DNA of 64,000 nt from Raphanus sativus (GCF_000801105.2 NC_079519.1:26325288-26389287); one strand, 5' to 3'; numbered from the stretch's first letter, positions 22,701 through 34,091 are shown. Program-made: numbers and translations. The notes: generated by a model not told the origin, from the letters alone.

Positions 22701-24693
22701 TGAGGTTGATGATATATCGAACAGCGAAAATGATTTCGGAGATGATTTAGTTTTGGAATGGGCTAAGGTAAGGAGATCACTAGTAGTTTAATCATTTAGT
22801 TGCTCTATTATCTCAATGGTCATGGTTCTCATATACTGTTATATGGTTATCACACTTGATAGGAACATAACAATGATGCGCTACAATTAATCTGCGGCTA
22901 CCATTCATTGGCAATTCCTTCCCGTGGAAGTGAAGTAGTTTTCCAGCCGCTGGAACATTTACAATCCATCGAGTATACACGGCCACCTGTTTCAGCTCTT
23001 GGATTGTCAGAAGAATATATTTGCTCTTCTGATTCTTCCGGGGTATACTTCATATCGGAAACTATCCTTTTCTAGTCTTTCCTCTAATTTGCAATCTCAT
23101 CTCAGTTAACTTTCTTTGCCAAAGATAAATGCGAGGTTGGCAGCTGCTGAGGAGGCCATGGGTCTCTCAATGTGGACAACGGCAACAGTTTGCCGTATTC
23201 TCTCTCTTGAAACTGTACGGACTCTCTTTTTTGAATGCAATGTGCAACTCTTCTTTGTGCCTTGAGTTAACAAAGTACTTTCTTCCTTCCAGATTTTGTC
23301 ACTCCTTTCTGGAGTTTTATTAGAGAAGCAAATTGTGGTAATCTGCCCAAATCTGGTTAGTTTAATCTTCTATCCTCCGATTGTTTATCCATTTTCAGTC
23401 CCCTTGAGAAGATTTAAATGAAAATTTGTCAGTTGGACTAACCAATGACTAATGCAGGGTGTTTTGTCAGCTATAGTACTGTCTCTTGTCCCAATGATTC
23501 GGCCTTTTCAGTGGCAGAGTTTATTGCTTCCGGTAAGTACCACATCACTAGAAAAACAAGGGACCACATCAAATTGGGAGTTTCCTTATTCGTAACTTTT
23601 CTCTGTCGTTTTCAGGTTTTGCCCGGAAGGATGTCTGATTTCCTGGAGGCACCCGTTCCGTTCCTCGTAAGTTTTATTTTTTTCATATGAAGTAACTCGT
23701 GCCGTGCCTCTAATAGCTAGTTAGATGATGACTTATTCTGAGGATTTGAATGTTCATTAGTCTACTAGTCGATGTTGTTTGGATCGTAAATCGTGAGCTA
23801 TATGTATGTTTTCATGTTGGTCACACAGTCTCAATTTACACCACGTGGCAGGTTGGAATACACAGTAAACCTACAGATTGGAAAGTCAAGACGTCTAATC
23901 TTGTATTAGTTAACATCCTCGGCAATCAGGTTTGGTGGCCTTACCATGAAAGTCTCTTGTTTCTTTCTTTCTGTCAAGTAGAATCCACAACTCTCAAGGC
24001 ATGTAACGTTAACTTTGCTATTTTCAGGTGAAAGTATGTAACATGCCAACATTGCCTCAGCGTAAAGAACTTATGGCTCAGTTGACTCCAATCCATGCCA
24101 CACTGGCTCAGTATAGCTCGACTGCTAGAAAACACCCGGTTTATAGATGCAGTGAAGTACAAGTAAGTGGTTTATAGATGCAGTGAAGTACAAGTAAGTA
24201 GTTACCAGTGCATGGCCGGAAATTTGTATTACTTGAACCCGATCTGATATGACCGAATGTTCTTCTCAGGCAGAAGCTGCGACTAAATTCTTGAGAGTAA
24301 TGAGAGATTACATGGAGTCTCTTTGCTCAGACTTACACTCTCACACCATAACAAGTGTTCAATCCAATAGCGACAGGGTACTAGCGACTCTTCCTCAAAA
24401 GCGTAACAAGAATTACTACTTCCACTCTAGTCTCTCAGTAAATTTATAGACAATTTGTCTTTCTCAGGTTTCTTTACTTCTAAAGGACAGTTTTATTGAT
24501 TCATTTCCTGGGAGAGACCGACCCTTCATTAAGGTACATCATCCTAATCCTGATCTTAGCTTCAGTTTCCGAATCCAGAGAGGCTTACAAGCTTTTCTTG
24601 TTGTTGTGGGTTTTGTAGTTATTAGTAGACACACAACTGTTTAGCGTTCTGTCAGACTCACGGCTATCGAGCTTTGAGAACGGAAGTCTCTAA
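19736..24693 (+). CDS. DENN (AEX-3) domain protein, intact copy
   Basis: Eighteen coding exons, all GT-AG and in frame, give 995 aa: 19736-20644, 20782-20982, 21217-21300, 21514-21573, 21661-21705, 21794-21990, 22088-22567, 22677-22767, 22863-23042, 23125-23214, 23293-23355, 23458-23532, 23616-23666, 23852-23929, 24028-24162, 24270-24377, 24468-24533 and 24619-24693. The N-terminal 250 residues are acidic and disordered. Then comes HRRTNSFQRLKTQMHKAWRG and the uDENN region (SLFEHFIIVGLHPE, ILFKYPPGKKV). The core DENN follows (ILSLLSGVLLEKQIVVICPN, SLVPMIRPFQWQSLLLP) and then the dDENN part (VLVNILGN). DENN proteins are exchange factors for Rab GTPases. The plant members are little characterised. 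I place it as the counterpart of At2g20320 from family and neighbours. The ATG at 19736 is the first in frame after stops upstream. Confidence 0.92.
24138..24199 (+). repeat. 31-bp tandem duplication spanning an exon end and its splice donor
   Basis: The sequence GGTTTATAGATGCAGTGAAG and the following 11 bases, ending in the donor GTAAGT, are repeated at 24138-24168 and 24169-24199. Segment B has one copy. Use of the second donor would add 31 nt and break the frame; use of the first keeps it. Confidence 0.85.
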
Positions 24694-26246
24694 AGCTCAT
24701 TTTGTTAGCAACTTATACAAAATACAAACTGAAGAAACCAACTATAGTCAAATTTATATGGAGAAGCAAAGGAGGGTACCTTTTTAACCTCAGAAGACTA
24801 TACAGGTGATGTATACAAATGTTCTAACTCAGATTTTGCTGTAATAGAAAAAGTAAGAAAAAAGAAAAGAAGAAGAGAGACATGCTCATCGTGTCTGGAT
24901 CTCTGATCCCTTTTTTATCATTCACAAACTAAACTTGTTTGAAAACTTTGCTTCTTGCTATTTGTAAATTAGTCACCGGCCAATAGGAGATTTTGTGTGT
25001 TAAAAGTTGTACAGAACACTTGAAACCCCTTTTGCTTAATTCAAGTGTTTGATTTTGGTGTTGCAGAACAATTCTCACTAGAGAAACATATAAATTTGGT
25101 CTTAATATAAGACATGTTGGATTATGGATGTAGTTCATTTCTAAAATTGGTTTTTGCTATCATTTGGATTTAGTTTGTTAGTCCATAAGACTTTGGGATC
25201 AAGACACGCCAAAAATGTAGTTCCAAGGTAAAATTTATATGTTGTTTTCGTTGTTCTAAAGTTCCAAGGTAAATTAATCACCTGGCGGGGCCATGGAAAT
25301 TCCCGTTGCTGTATCGGCGAGGAAAGACGGCGACGATTAAACATAAAAATATTCAGGGCCTGAAAACTAAAAGCCTTATACCCACTGTAGACCATTTTAC
25401 TATGCAGGTCCAAATAAACGTTGCATTTACTTGATGTAATTAAAACAATATACAAATCAACATTTCATTAAAATATGCACAATAAAAATATATAGTTTCT
25501 AATTGATTTTGCAAGTATGCATTAGTAGGGTTAGGAATTGGGAGAACCAATCGGATTTCATTCAAGTTTATTCGGTTTTTGGATTTTCGGATTTTTGAAA
25601 CTTAGCTTATTGATATTATAAAAGTTTGATTTGTGCTTATTCGAAGTTCGGTTTGGGTTGGTACAATTTCTACAAACCGGTTGGATCCAATATAATTTTG
25701 GATTTCAAATGTTAATCGAGTTTTTTAGTTTCAAAATATTGTTTTGTTCTTAGTTAAACCTGAAAACTAAATAAAGATAAAAGATATAGTGAAAGTTAAA
25801 AATGGAATAGAAAAACATGTGTGGTTTGAAGTGTCAATAAATACCACTTTAATATTTTTATGCATATTTTCCTAAAACTAATAATACTGAAAAAGATTTT
25901 TCAAATTTGATGTACGTCAGAAAAAAATCAGATATCAAAATTTGGTCGTGGATTGACCGATTTGATGTGAGCAATCTCTATATGAAAATGAGATATTTAA
26001 TAATGGAGAAAAGTTTACCAGAGATCTGCATCATAGTAGAAGAAGTACCGTCAAACTTAAATAAGATATGACAGTTTAAGTGATACAGTCAAACTCAGTG
26101 GCGGAGACAAAAAATATTATTATTGGGGGCATAGACAAAAATACCGGAGCAAAAAAATTATAAGTGGGAGCATTATATAAATTGGAATTTAAGTTACACT
26201 GTTTTTTCTAATCTTGTTGGGTTCAGTCTCCATGTTGTTTGATGTT
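24694..26246. other. Downstream spacer shared with segment B
   Basis: Noncoding DNA aligned with about 54234-55720 in segment B. It contains the DENN 3' UTR, a short GC-rich block (25265-25340) discussed separately, and AT-rich sequence with degenerate TTCGG-rich repeats around 25550-25700. No gene recognised. Confidence 0.6.
25293..25340 (+). other. 15-codon ORF conserved in both segments
   Basis: ATG to TAA encodes MEIPVAVSARKDGDD. Segment B at 54831-54878 has the same frame with one residue changed (A6P). The surrounding block is GC-rich compared with its neighbours. It may be a relic exon of a gene lost between the DENN and decarboxylase genes, or a promoter/UTR fragment. No function is assigned. 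Confidence 0.3.
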
Positions 26247-26941
26247 AGGGGTGAACGTTAGGATATCCGTTTGGATCCGAATTCAGTATTTTGGATTTTT
26301 GGATATTTTGGTATAGAGGTATAGTATCCGTTCGGGTATTTCTGTACTTTAGGTCGGATTCAGGTATTTTTAGTTCGAATTTGGTTATTTCGGGTCGAGT
26401 TCGGATATTAAGATTTTGAAAGAAAAAAACTAAATTATTCATTTTAAGGTTCGTGTATTTAAAATTTAGTTTTCGATTAACTGACTTTTTATTTTTTTAA
26501 TAGATTAAATTATTAACAGTTTTGAAGGTAACATTTCAAAAATAAATAGGCATTAGTTTAGCTATTATTTTTATAATTTGGATGTAACTTTTGTTAATAC
26601 ATGGAACAAGAAGCTTGATATTTATTTTAAATAAATATAAAATCATTTTTCTCCTTTATTATATGTATATTATATAATTTTAAAGTATGTATGACATTAA
26701 TATAAATATTTTAAATAAAATGAAAGATGAAAATTAAAAATATAATGATAAGTATATATATATATGTTTGGTTATCTTCGGATATCCATTCGAGTTTGGA
26801 TATTATCCGTTCGGGTTCGGCTATTCAACTCTCCTAAATTAATACATGTTCGGGTATTTTACTATTTTAGTTCGGAGTTTGGTTCGGATTTTTCGGATCG
26901 GTTCGGGTGACTTCAGATATTAAGTAAAATGCCCACCCCTA
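26247..26941. mobile_element. hAT-like or related repeat present only in segment A
   Basis: Ends AGGGGTGAACG at the left and GCCCACCCCT at the right form short imperfect inverted repeats of the AGGGGTGGGC type common in Brassicaceae. The interior is rich in TTCGGGTAT repeats. Segment B lacks it: the flanks join at about 55710. I could not identify a clean target duplication, so the class is uncertain. Confidence 0.5.
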
Positions 26942-27448
26942 TTATGTGTTTTCGCCACTGGTCAAACATGAATCTTTTAAAATATATAGAATTGTCGGTT
27001 GTATTAATTATCTGTAATTTTTCATAAATTGTAATAACATGATTATTTAGCATTAAAAATAATAATAATGGAGAACGATGGTGGAGGAAAAAAACGAAAT
27101 AACCAAAAATTAGGTGAAATTCAAAAATCAAGATTCGGTGCTATCAGTTGCTTTGTCGCCAAATATAACCAAGAGAGAAGGCTGGTGTTCACGTATTTCT
27201 GTCATTTAAGTTCTAGTTTTGTTATTCAAAGTAATTTTTGCTTATTTTTAGATCGTACTTCATAATTTAAAGTTGTGGATAATGTCCTTATATAATGTCA
27301 TTTCTTATAACTATTTGTTTAGGCACTCCAAATTAGAAAGTGCTTAAATTTTAATCAATAGAAGAAGCTGATAAAGTTTACATTATTATATAATAAAAGT
27401 TGGATTTGTTGGACCAGATCATGTAGCATAGTGGGTATTGGTTAATAT

Positions 27449-27822
27449 CTATTTTATTAAAAGAAAAGTACAAATAAAAATAATTCGTAAAATTATAAAT
27501 TATTTACAAATTAATACCACTAAAGTAATTAATAAACCTAACATTAAGTATCATTTGTATTTTCTTAATTGAATAATTTATTTCCTAACTAGATTCTAAA
27601 AAAAATAACTAATTAATTACAATTTAATGCAACTGATAAANNNNNNNNNNNNNNNNNNNNNNNNNNNNNNNNNNNNNNNNNNNNNNNNNNNNNNNNNNNN
27701 NNNNNNNNNNNNNNNNNNNNNNNNNNNNNNNNNNNNNNNNGTATATATATATATAAAATATTTATTTATTTTTTTAAAAATAAAAATAAATATCTGTACG
27801 GATATACGGATCAAGTTATAGT
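27449..27822. other. Segment-A-specific AT-rich block containing an assembly gap
   Basis: Segment B joins GGTTAATAT directly to TAGAACTT at about 56410-56425, whereas A has this block between them. The run of 100 N at 27641-27740 lies inside it. The content is not recognisable. Confidence 0.5.
27641..27740. other. Assembly gap (100 N)
   Basis: Exactly 100 N, the conventional size for a gap of unknown length. It is followed by a short TA run. Confidence 0.99.
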
Positions 27823-28294
27823 TAGAACTTAAAAGTAAAATATCTGGCATTTTAAATCATTTTCGCCCTACACGTTTTTCTTATTCCGCCATTTTCTAAA
27901 TCTGGACCACACACTGTTTGCTTTGACAGTGGGCAATATGAGTTGGAGGATACTGAAAATTGGGTCTGGGCCATATACAGCATTAAACCAAGGAAAAAAG
28001 AAGCAATCTCTTCGGCTTCACGTACATGTTTAAAACAGTTATTATATTTGTTTATACGCAAAGATAAGAAGACGAAAAGAAAAGATTTTGTCATGCTGGT
28101 GATATTGTTGAACACGAGTTCATAAGCGTCCAGGTAGACTGTTCTGAGAGCAACATTAACGGCAGGATGCTCCCATTGAGTGTTTAACTAATATAATACT
28201 ATTAAAAATTATATAATTATTTCATAATATAAAGCATAAAAATGTCAACCAACCAAAAGATGCAAGTGGCACTAAAGTGTTTTGGAGAGTTTTA

Positions 28295-28505
28295 GAGCAT
28301 GAGTAATCAGGGTTCTTAAAAATGAAGTTCTTAACGGAATTTAAGAACTTATTCTTAACTTTAACAAAGGAAAATGTTAAGAATTGATTCTTAAATACTT
28401 ATTTAAGAACCGGTTCTTAACCTTTTTCTTTTGTTAAAGTTAAGAACAGGTTATTAAATTCCGTTAAGAACTTCACTCCTAAAAATCCCGGTTAATCATA
28501 GTCTC
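28295..28505. mobile_element. Palindromic MITE, Tourist-like
   Basis: The two halves are near-complete inverted repeats. The left starts GAGCATGAGTAATCAGGG, then TTAAGAAC motifs; the right, reverse-complemented, starts GAGACTATGATTAACCGGG. GAGCAT-type ends are usual for PIF/Harbinger MITEs. A matching 3-bp target duplication is not clear. Segment B lacks the wider region around it. Confidence 0.65.
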
Positions 28506-28876
28506 TGCTATTTTATACAATATGTTATTACTGTTTAGTCCCACTTTCACATTTTTCAAGATAAAATTGTCATGAGGAACTTGTCCTAATACCCCCGTTG
28601 GAGAAGCTCTGAAATTGCTCAATTTCAATGCAAACAATTCTTTAGCTTTTAAAGATTCCTCATTTTTAAGAAAAAAAGTTGATGTACATAACCTTTGGGA
28701 CATCCTATATTAGCCAATTACCCCTCATAATTTGAAAATAATTTCAATTACATTTTTGCCCTAACCAATCTAATCTATAGCTTCATGTAGGTGTACAACA
28801 TGTATAAGTTTTCCGTGAGAAAATTAATTCCTTTTTTCTAGCTCTCTCTCTCTCTCTCATATTTCTCCGACTGTTA

Positions 28877-28998
28877 TTCATAAATGGAGTAACTTTAGCC
28901 ATTAATCCATTTTGAAATTGAAAATAAAGTGGAATTAAAGAAGATTTTACTCTAAAATGATATTTGGAGTAGAAAATAGAGTAAGGTTGAAGATACTC
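28877..28998. mobile_element. 122-bp MITE (remnant) with TTA target duplication and known empty site
   Basis: The sequence is flanked by TTA at 28874-28876 and 28999-29001. In segment B the flanks are fused as CTGTTACAACAC at about 58165. The interior resembles common Brassica MITEs with ACTCTAAAATGATATTTGGAG-like sequence. No terminal inverted repeat pair is clear, so this may be a truncated family member. Confidence 0.7.
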
Positions 28999-29001
28999 TT
29001 A

Positions 29002-30509
29002 CAACACATAACAGCTATGCAGAGCAATGAATAACCTCTAAGCTCATTAGTCTTTGTATTCGAGCTAAATAACTCTACATACATATACATTTACACGCAC
29101 GGTTTACTAAAGAATGAGACCGATCTAATTGACAATTATAGACAAACCGGACCAATTACAATTCTATCTATAATACCAACTAAACTAAAACCTTCCGAGT
29201 CTAGTAGAGTGTTCCTATCTTATCTAGAACCTTCAAAAACTATCATTTTAAATCTTCAAGAAAACTAAAAGTGTGGTCGTATAAAATTAAGTAATGTTAT
29301 TTATACTTTTTAATATAATAATAAATAAGTACTGAAATATGAAATACTATTTTTAAACTAAAAAAGTAATCTCAGAACGACACTAGTTATGAATTTGTTG
29401 AATATCTAATTTGTTGAATACTATTTTTAAATTCGAAAAGTAATCTCAGAACGACACTAATTACGAATTTGTTGAATATGTAAGTATATAGATTTTTGAA
29501 AGTTATATGTGTAAAAAAATTATTATAAACAATTTTATTTTATTATCTTTGTCAGCTAAATAGTTTTGGAATGAGAACTTGGATCAACTAAATTTCAAAA
29601 ACTCTTCGAACAAATTCATAATGCATATAAGAGGCAAAGCTCCAATTCATTCTCTTCATTTTAAACCAATTGAAATCCCTTGCCTAGAGGTTAAATAAAG
29701 ACAAACACACTATAATATGTTAGTTGTTAACAAAGCTAAGGAAAAACACTTTTCAAACCAAGGTCGAAACACCACTACAAGCAACCTAAAAGGCTAAAAC
29801 GCACATACAAATTAGAGAGAAGGGACCCAGCGGCAAGAGCAATAGAAACCTTCGAAAATGACAATACAAAATAAATTATACAGAACCACTAACAAAAATT
29901 CGAGAAGCGTAGATACAGACGGAACGGAAATACCACACAATACAGAAAAAACACACTGATGACCGAACTACCACCGTCGACCCTCAACCAAAGACTCCAA
30001 ATTTGATCCATGTCTGCTTTCTGACAAAGATCAAGGATAAAAGAAAATCATGTAAACCCAAAAAGGAGAGAAAAATCAAAAGATAAAAAACCAAAAAAAA
30101 AACGAGCTGAGGGTTGTTAACGGAACATATATCGCCAACCGCCGGAGGTAAGAATCCGGCAGAAAAAACCTTAAAGAGAAGAAACTAAAAAGATAGATCT
30201 TGGATTAATTTTAATAGAATGAGAACCGTAAACAATCAATTAAAGTAGTTTTAATTATTTTCTTATAAAATGATAGGTCGTTGTAAAAAGAAAAACAATA
30301 ATCTAACGAACTTTTTTTTTGGACATGTCTAACAAAGAATTACTCTCTAACAAACTTTAGATGTCTAGCCCTCCAAACAGTTTAACAAAATACACTAGTT
30401 TAAGGGATATAGAGTTAAGAATATAAGGAAGGAAAAAAGAGATAAACATTTCTACCTAAAATCTCACCATTGCAAAATTGACATCACACACACAAGTAGA
30501 ACCACACAC
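29002..30509. other. Intergenic DNA upstream of the first decarboxylase gene
   Basis: Contains the right edge of segment A, with a 74-bp direct repeat at about 29344-29491 (two copies of a block with CTCAGAACGACACTA). From about 30210 it matches the DNA before the second decarboxylase gene (about 38446). No gene seen. Confidence 0.5.
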
Positions 30510-30513
30510 AAGT

Positions 30514-30775
30514 AGAACCATTTCTCATTACTCTCTTGATAACGATTTGGGTGGACAACATAATAATTTAGACAGGGGTATTCAGTACTATTTTGTTTTT
30601 TAATTTTATTTTAAGGTGTTTAAGACATTTAAAATTGTTATAACAACATAATAACTTAGAACCATTTCTCATTACTCTCTTGATAACGATTTGGGTGGAC
30701 AACATAGACAGGGGTATTCAGTACTATTTTGTTTTTTTTTTATTTTATTTTAAGGTGTTTAAGACATTTAAAATT
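30514..30775 (+). repeat. 144-bp tandem duplication in the first decarboxylase promoter
   Basis: The block starting AGAACCATTTCTCATTACTC at 30514 recurs at 30658. It carries AACGATTTGGGTGGACAACA and GGGGTATTCAGTACTATT. The second gene (about 39463-39590) has one copy. It ends about 50 bp before the TATA box and so could change promoter strength. Confidence 0.8.
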
Positions 30776-30821
30776 GTACAAATAACATTTAAATTATAAA
30801 AACAAAACACACTCCCGATCT

Positions 30822-30829
30822 TATAAATA
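30822..30829 (+). promoter_or_regulatory. TATA box of the first decarboxylase gene
   Basis: TATAAATA lies 104 bp before the start codon. The same sequence lies at exactly the same distance from the second gene's start (39617 to 39721). Confidence 0.7.
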
Positions 30830-30925
30830 AGAGAGATATCTATGCAGGCTGAAACCCAAACCATCCAGAAAACCTTCTGAGACATAAACACAAGCTAGAA
30901 GCGACTCAAGAAAAAACAAGAAAGA

Positions 30926-33737
30926 ATGTAAGTTCTTGAAAGTTAGGAAATTATTTTCAGACGAATATTGTCTGAAGTAATTGTTTTTTCTTATTATGGA
31001 ACAGGGAGAATGGTAGTAGGAACAGGGAGAATGGTAGTAGGAACGTGTTGAAGCCGATGGACTCTGAGCAACTGAGAGAGTACGGACATCGAATGGTGGA
31101 TTTCATTGCGGATTATTACAAAACCATCGAATCTTTCCCTGTCCTTAGCCAAGTTCAGGTCACTTTCTTTTCAATTTGATATGGGTTTTTTATTCAGTCT
31201 GTTCGATGTCATGTAAAACTCAGATTGTGCTTGACAAAAAGTTTCATATTTATGTAAAATTTATACCAAAGGATCTAACCAAAGTTGCATTGTCGTCACA
31301 TTATGTTTTGCTATAGTTTTGTTGGTTTATTCATACAATATTGATATTTTACTTGTCTCTCTGATACAGCCTGGTTATCTTCACAACATTTTACCTGATT
31401 CAGCACCAGACCACCCTGAAACCGTTGAACAAGTTCTTGATGGTGAATACATACCCACTTCTATTTTTATTAGACCATTTCTGATACTTCTTGGTTGAGG
31501 ACAGAGAGAGCTGATGCGAGCTTTTTTTCTTCTTGCAGATGTTAAAACGAAGATATTGCCTGGAGTAACACATTGGCAAAGCCCCAACTTCTTTGCTTAT
31601 TACCCTTCTAACAGCAGCGTTGCAGGGTTCTTGGGCGAGATGCTGAGTGCTGGTCTTGGAATTGTTGGTTTTAGTTGGGTAACTTCTCCAGCTGCCACTG
31701 AGCTCGAAATGATCGTTCTTGATTGGATTGCAAAAATGCTCAACCTACCCGATCAGTTTCTCTCCAAAGGTTATATAACTATCAACACATAATAAAACCT
31801 TGTTCGTTGGCCATCAGATAATTTATCAATGCACTTTTGGAGCTTACAGAATAGTCGATTGACCTCGGTCGCACACTGTGGTTAATCCAAAAAAATAAAA
31901 AACCTTGTTGCTCAACTGGAAAAGACATGACCATTGTGTCAGAAGTATCCAGTCCGAATAACTGTTGGGACAAAATTAATATTAGTCTGTGGTTTTGGGC
32001 CTGGAGGATTAAGGGCTTCGGCCCTATAACTCCTGGTATTCAAAAAAAAAAAAATCTTGTCATAACAATTCTTTTGGCTAAGAGTTGTTATCTAGCCAAG
32101 TGTTGGTTAACTTCTATTATTGTAGGAAAAGGAGGTGGAGTCATCCAAGGGTCAGCTAGTGAAGCTGTTCTTGTTGTCATGATTGCTGCCCGCGATAAGG
32201 TCTTAAGAAGCGTTGGCAAGAACGCCCTTGGGAAGCTCGTTGTTTACTCCTCTGACCAGACACATTCAGCTTTACAGAAAGCTTGCCAAGTGAATATTTT
32301 GCAGATTTAGATTAAAGAAAGTTTTGTTAAAAATAAGCTAACTCTTATAGGTGGTTTGTTGTTGACAGATATCAGGAATCCATCCAGAGAATTGCAGGGT
32401 GCTGAAAGCAGATTCCTCTACAAATTACGCTCTGCGTCCAGAATTGCTTCAAGAAGCTGTTTCTCGAGATCTTGAAGCTGGATTGATTCCATTCTTCTTA
32501 TGTGGCAATGTAAGCACTAGCCAACATGTTACTTACTATTGACCATGTTCTCTGAAAAAGATTCTTTTGTTATATTCAGGTTGGAACCACTTCTTCAACA
32601 GCAGTCGATCCATTAGGTGCACTGGGAAAGATTGCAAAGGTTTTTTTTTTATTTCACATTTCATAGAGAACTTAAAATAGCATAGAGACTGATGCTAATT
32701 CTCTTTAATTACTGCATTCTCAGAGCAATGAGATGTGGTTTCACGTGGACGCAGCGTACGCTGGAAGTGCTTGTATATGTCCAGAGTATCGACAGTACAT
32801 AGACGGAGTAGAAACCGCAGACTCTTTTAACATGAATGCTCACAAATGGTTCCTCACTAACTTCGACTGTTCCCTACTTTGGGTGAAGGTACATATACCC
32901 TCTTTTTAGTCTCACCTTTCTCCTCGTGTACTGAAAAAAAGACATGTTGATTAAAACAGGATCAGTATGCTCTCACTGAAGCTCTGTCAACAAATCCAGA
33001 GTTTCTCAAAAACAAGGTAAGAATGATTTTGATTTCTTATTCAATTCTTTTTTTTTTTTTTTTGGTTAATTTTCTTATTCAATTCTTACTAGTGTTATTA
33101 TCATCTTTTTTTTTGGCAGGCCTCTCAGGAAAACTTGGTTGTTGATTACAAAGACTGGCAAATCCCTCTCGGACGAAGATTCAGGTTCTTTGCTCTCTCT
33201 CAGGAACATCTGCATGCATATCTACATTATACTGAGATTTTGTGTATCGTGTTTTTAAACAGATCATTGAAACTATGGATGGTTTTAAGGCTCTATGGAG
33301 CTGAGACCTTGAAGAACTATATAAGAAACCATATCAAACTGGCCAAAGATCTCGAACAACTTGTTTCTCAAGATCCTAATTTTGAGGTTATCACTCCTCG
33401 GATCTTTGCTCTCGTCTGCTTCCGTATGGTTCCTACCGATGATAACGATGAAAAGAAGTGTAATCGTCGAAACCTCGAGCTCCTAGAGGCAGTAAACTCC
33501 TCAGGGAAACTCTTCATCTCTCACACTGTAAGTGACCTTTCTTTTCTTCTCTGTTGGATGATGTTCTTTAAATTAAAGACATAACCGTGTGCATTTTTTT
33601 TTTTGCGTGGGCAAAAGGCTTTGTCTGGAAAAATCGTTCTACGTTGCGCCATTGGAGCGCCATTGACAGAGGAGAAGCACGTGAAGGAGACATGGAAGGT
33701 TATTCAGGAAAAAGCATCTTGCTTGCTCCCCAAGTAA
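30926..33737 (+). CDS. AAS: Aromatic amino acid decarboxylase / aldehyde synthase, copy 1
   Basis: Twelve exons: 30926-30927, 31005-31158, 31370-31442, 31539-31769, 32126-32289, 32369-32509, 32580-32639, 32724-32888, 32960-33016, 33120-33184, 33263-33527 and 33618-33737; 498 aa. The first exon supplies only AT of the start codon and G comes from exon 2, giving MENGSRN. This is a PLP-dependent group II decarboxylase: substrate region [21 protein letters not shown] pocket GSASEA and [10 protein letters not shown], Schiff-base Lys in NMNAHKWFL, and catalytic loop [12 protein letters not shown]. It acts on Tyr, Phe, Trp or DOPA and is probably cytosolic. The loop has Tyr, which in this family favours plain decarboxylation; aldehyde synthases have Phe there. 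A 21-bp tandem repeat at the exon 2 acceptor adds seven residues relative to copy 2. The frame is intact throughout. Confidence 0.93.
31804..32050 (+). mobile_element. SINE-like retroposon in intron 4 of copy 1
   Basis: A 247-bp insertion ends in a run of A and is bounded by near-identical 10-mers, AAAACCTTGT (31794-31803) and AAAATCTTGT (32051-32060). The second gene has one copy of this 10-mer region (about 40629-40640) and no insert. I see no clear pol III B box, so it may be a SINE or a short LINE-derived retroposon. Confidence 0.7.
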
Positions 33738-34091
33738 ATGTTTGGCCTGATTTTGCCAAGCATATCAAGGATGCATTGGTTTGATTTGCTATAACCATAT
33801 TAAATAAAAACCTTACAAAATTTGGAACAACAGTTCAACTTCGGTATATGATGATTGTGCATCTCTTTTCTATTTATTTTTATTCCAGTTGTGTGTATTT
33901 TATCTTTTCTCTAGTTATGTGTATTCTATGTTTTGGTTTGATTTATTGGGGTTTAACTCTATGTAAGCCAATTTCACAAACAAAGAAATGGCAACAACCA
34001 ATCAAATAATATCCAAGACAAGGATCATGGCAGAAAAACACCTACGACACAACAGAGGCTAGAACTCTCTCACTCTTAAACACATCTTTAA

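Larger units (their letters stand above)
8050..29500. repeat. Segment A of a large duplication (partner 48240-63690)
   Basis: The sequence from about 8050 matches that from about 48240 through the DENN gene and several kilobases beyond, to about 29500 versus 63690. Exons 3-18 of the gene are almost identical; introns and spacers differ by scattered substitutions and small indels. The larger differences are discrete insertions: the MULE at 8457-18921, an hAT-like repeat at 26247-26941 and a MITE at 28877-28998 are only in A. Further blocks present only in A are 27449-27822 (with a gap) and about 28142-28610. Confidence 0.85.

Noticed and set aside
26247..26941. Assigning the repeat firmly to hAT elements
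   Set aside because: The ends fit but no 8-bp target duplication could be matched, so the class was left open.
28801..29001. A CRISPR-like or tandem array around the CT repeat
   Set aside because: Only a CT microsatellite and a MITE are present. No regular repeat-spacer structure exists anywhere in the window.
33135..33784. ORFs running through decarboxylase exon-intron borders
   Set aside because: They read through introns 10 and 11 or out of frame. The spliced model restores the family sequence exactly.
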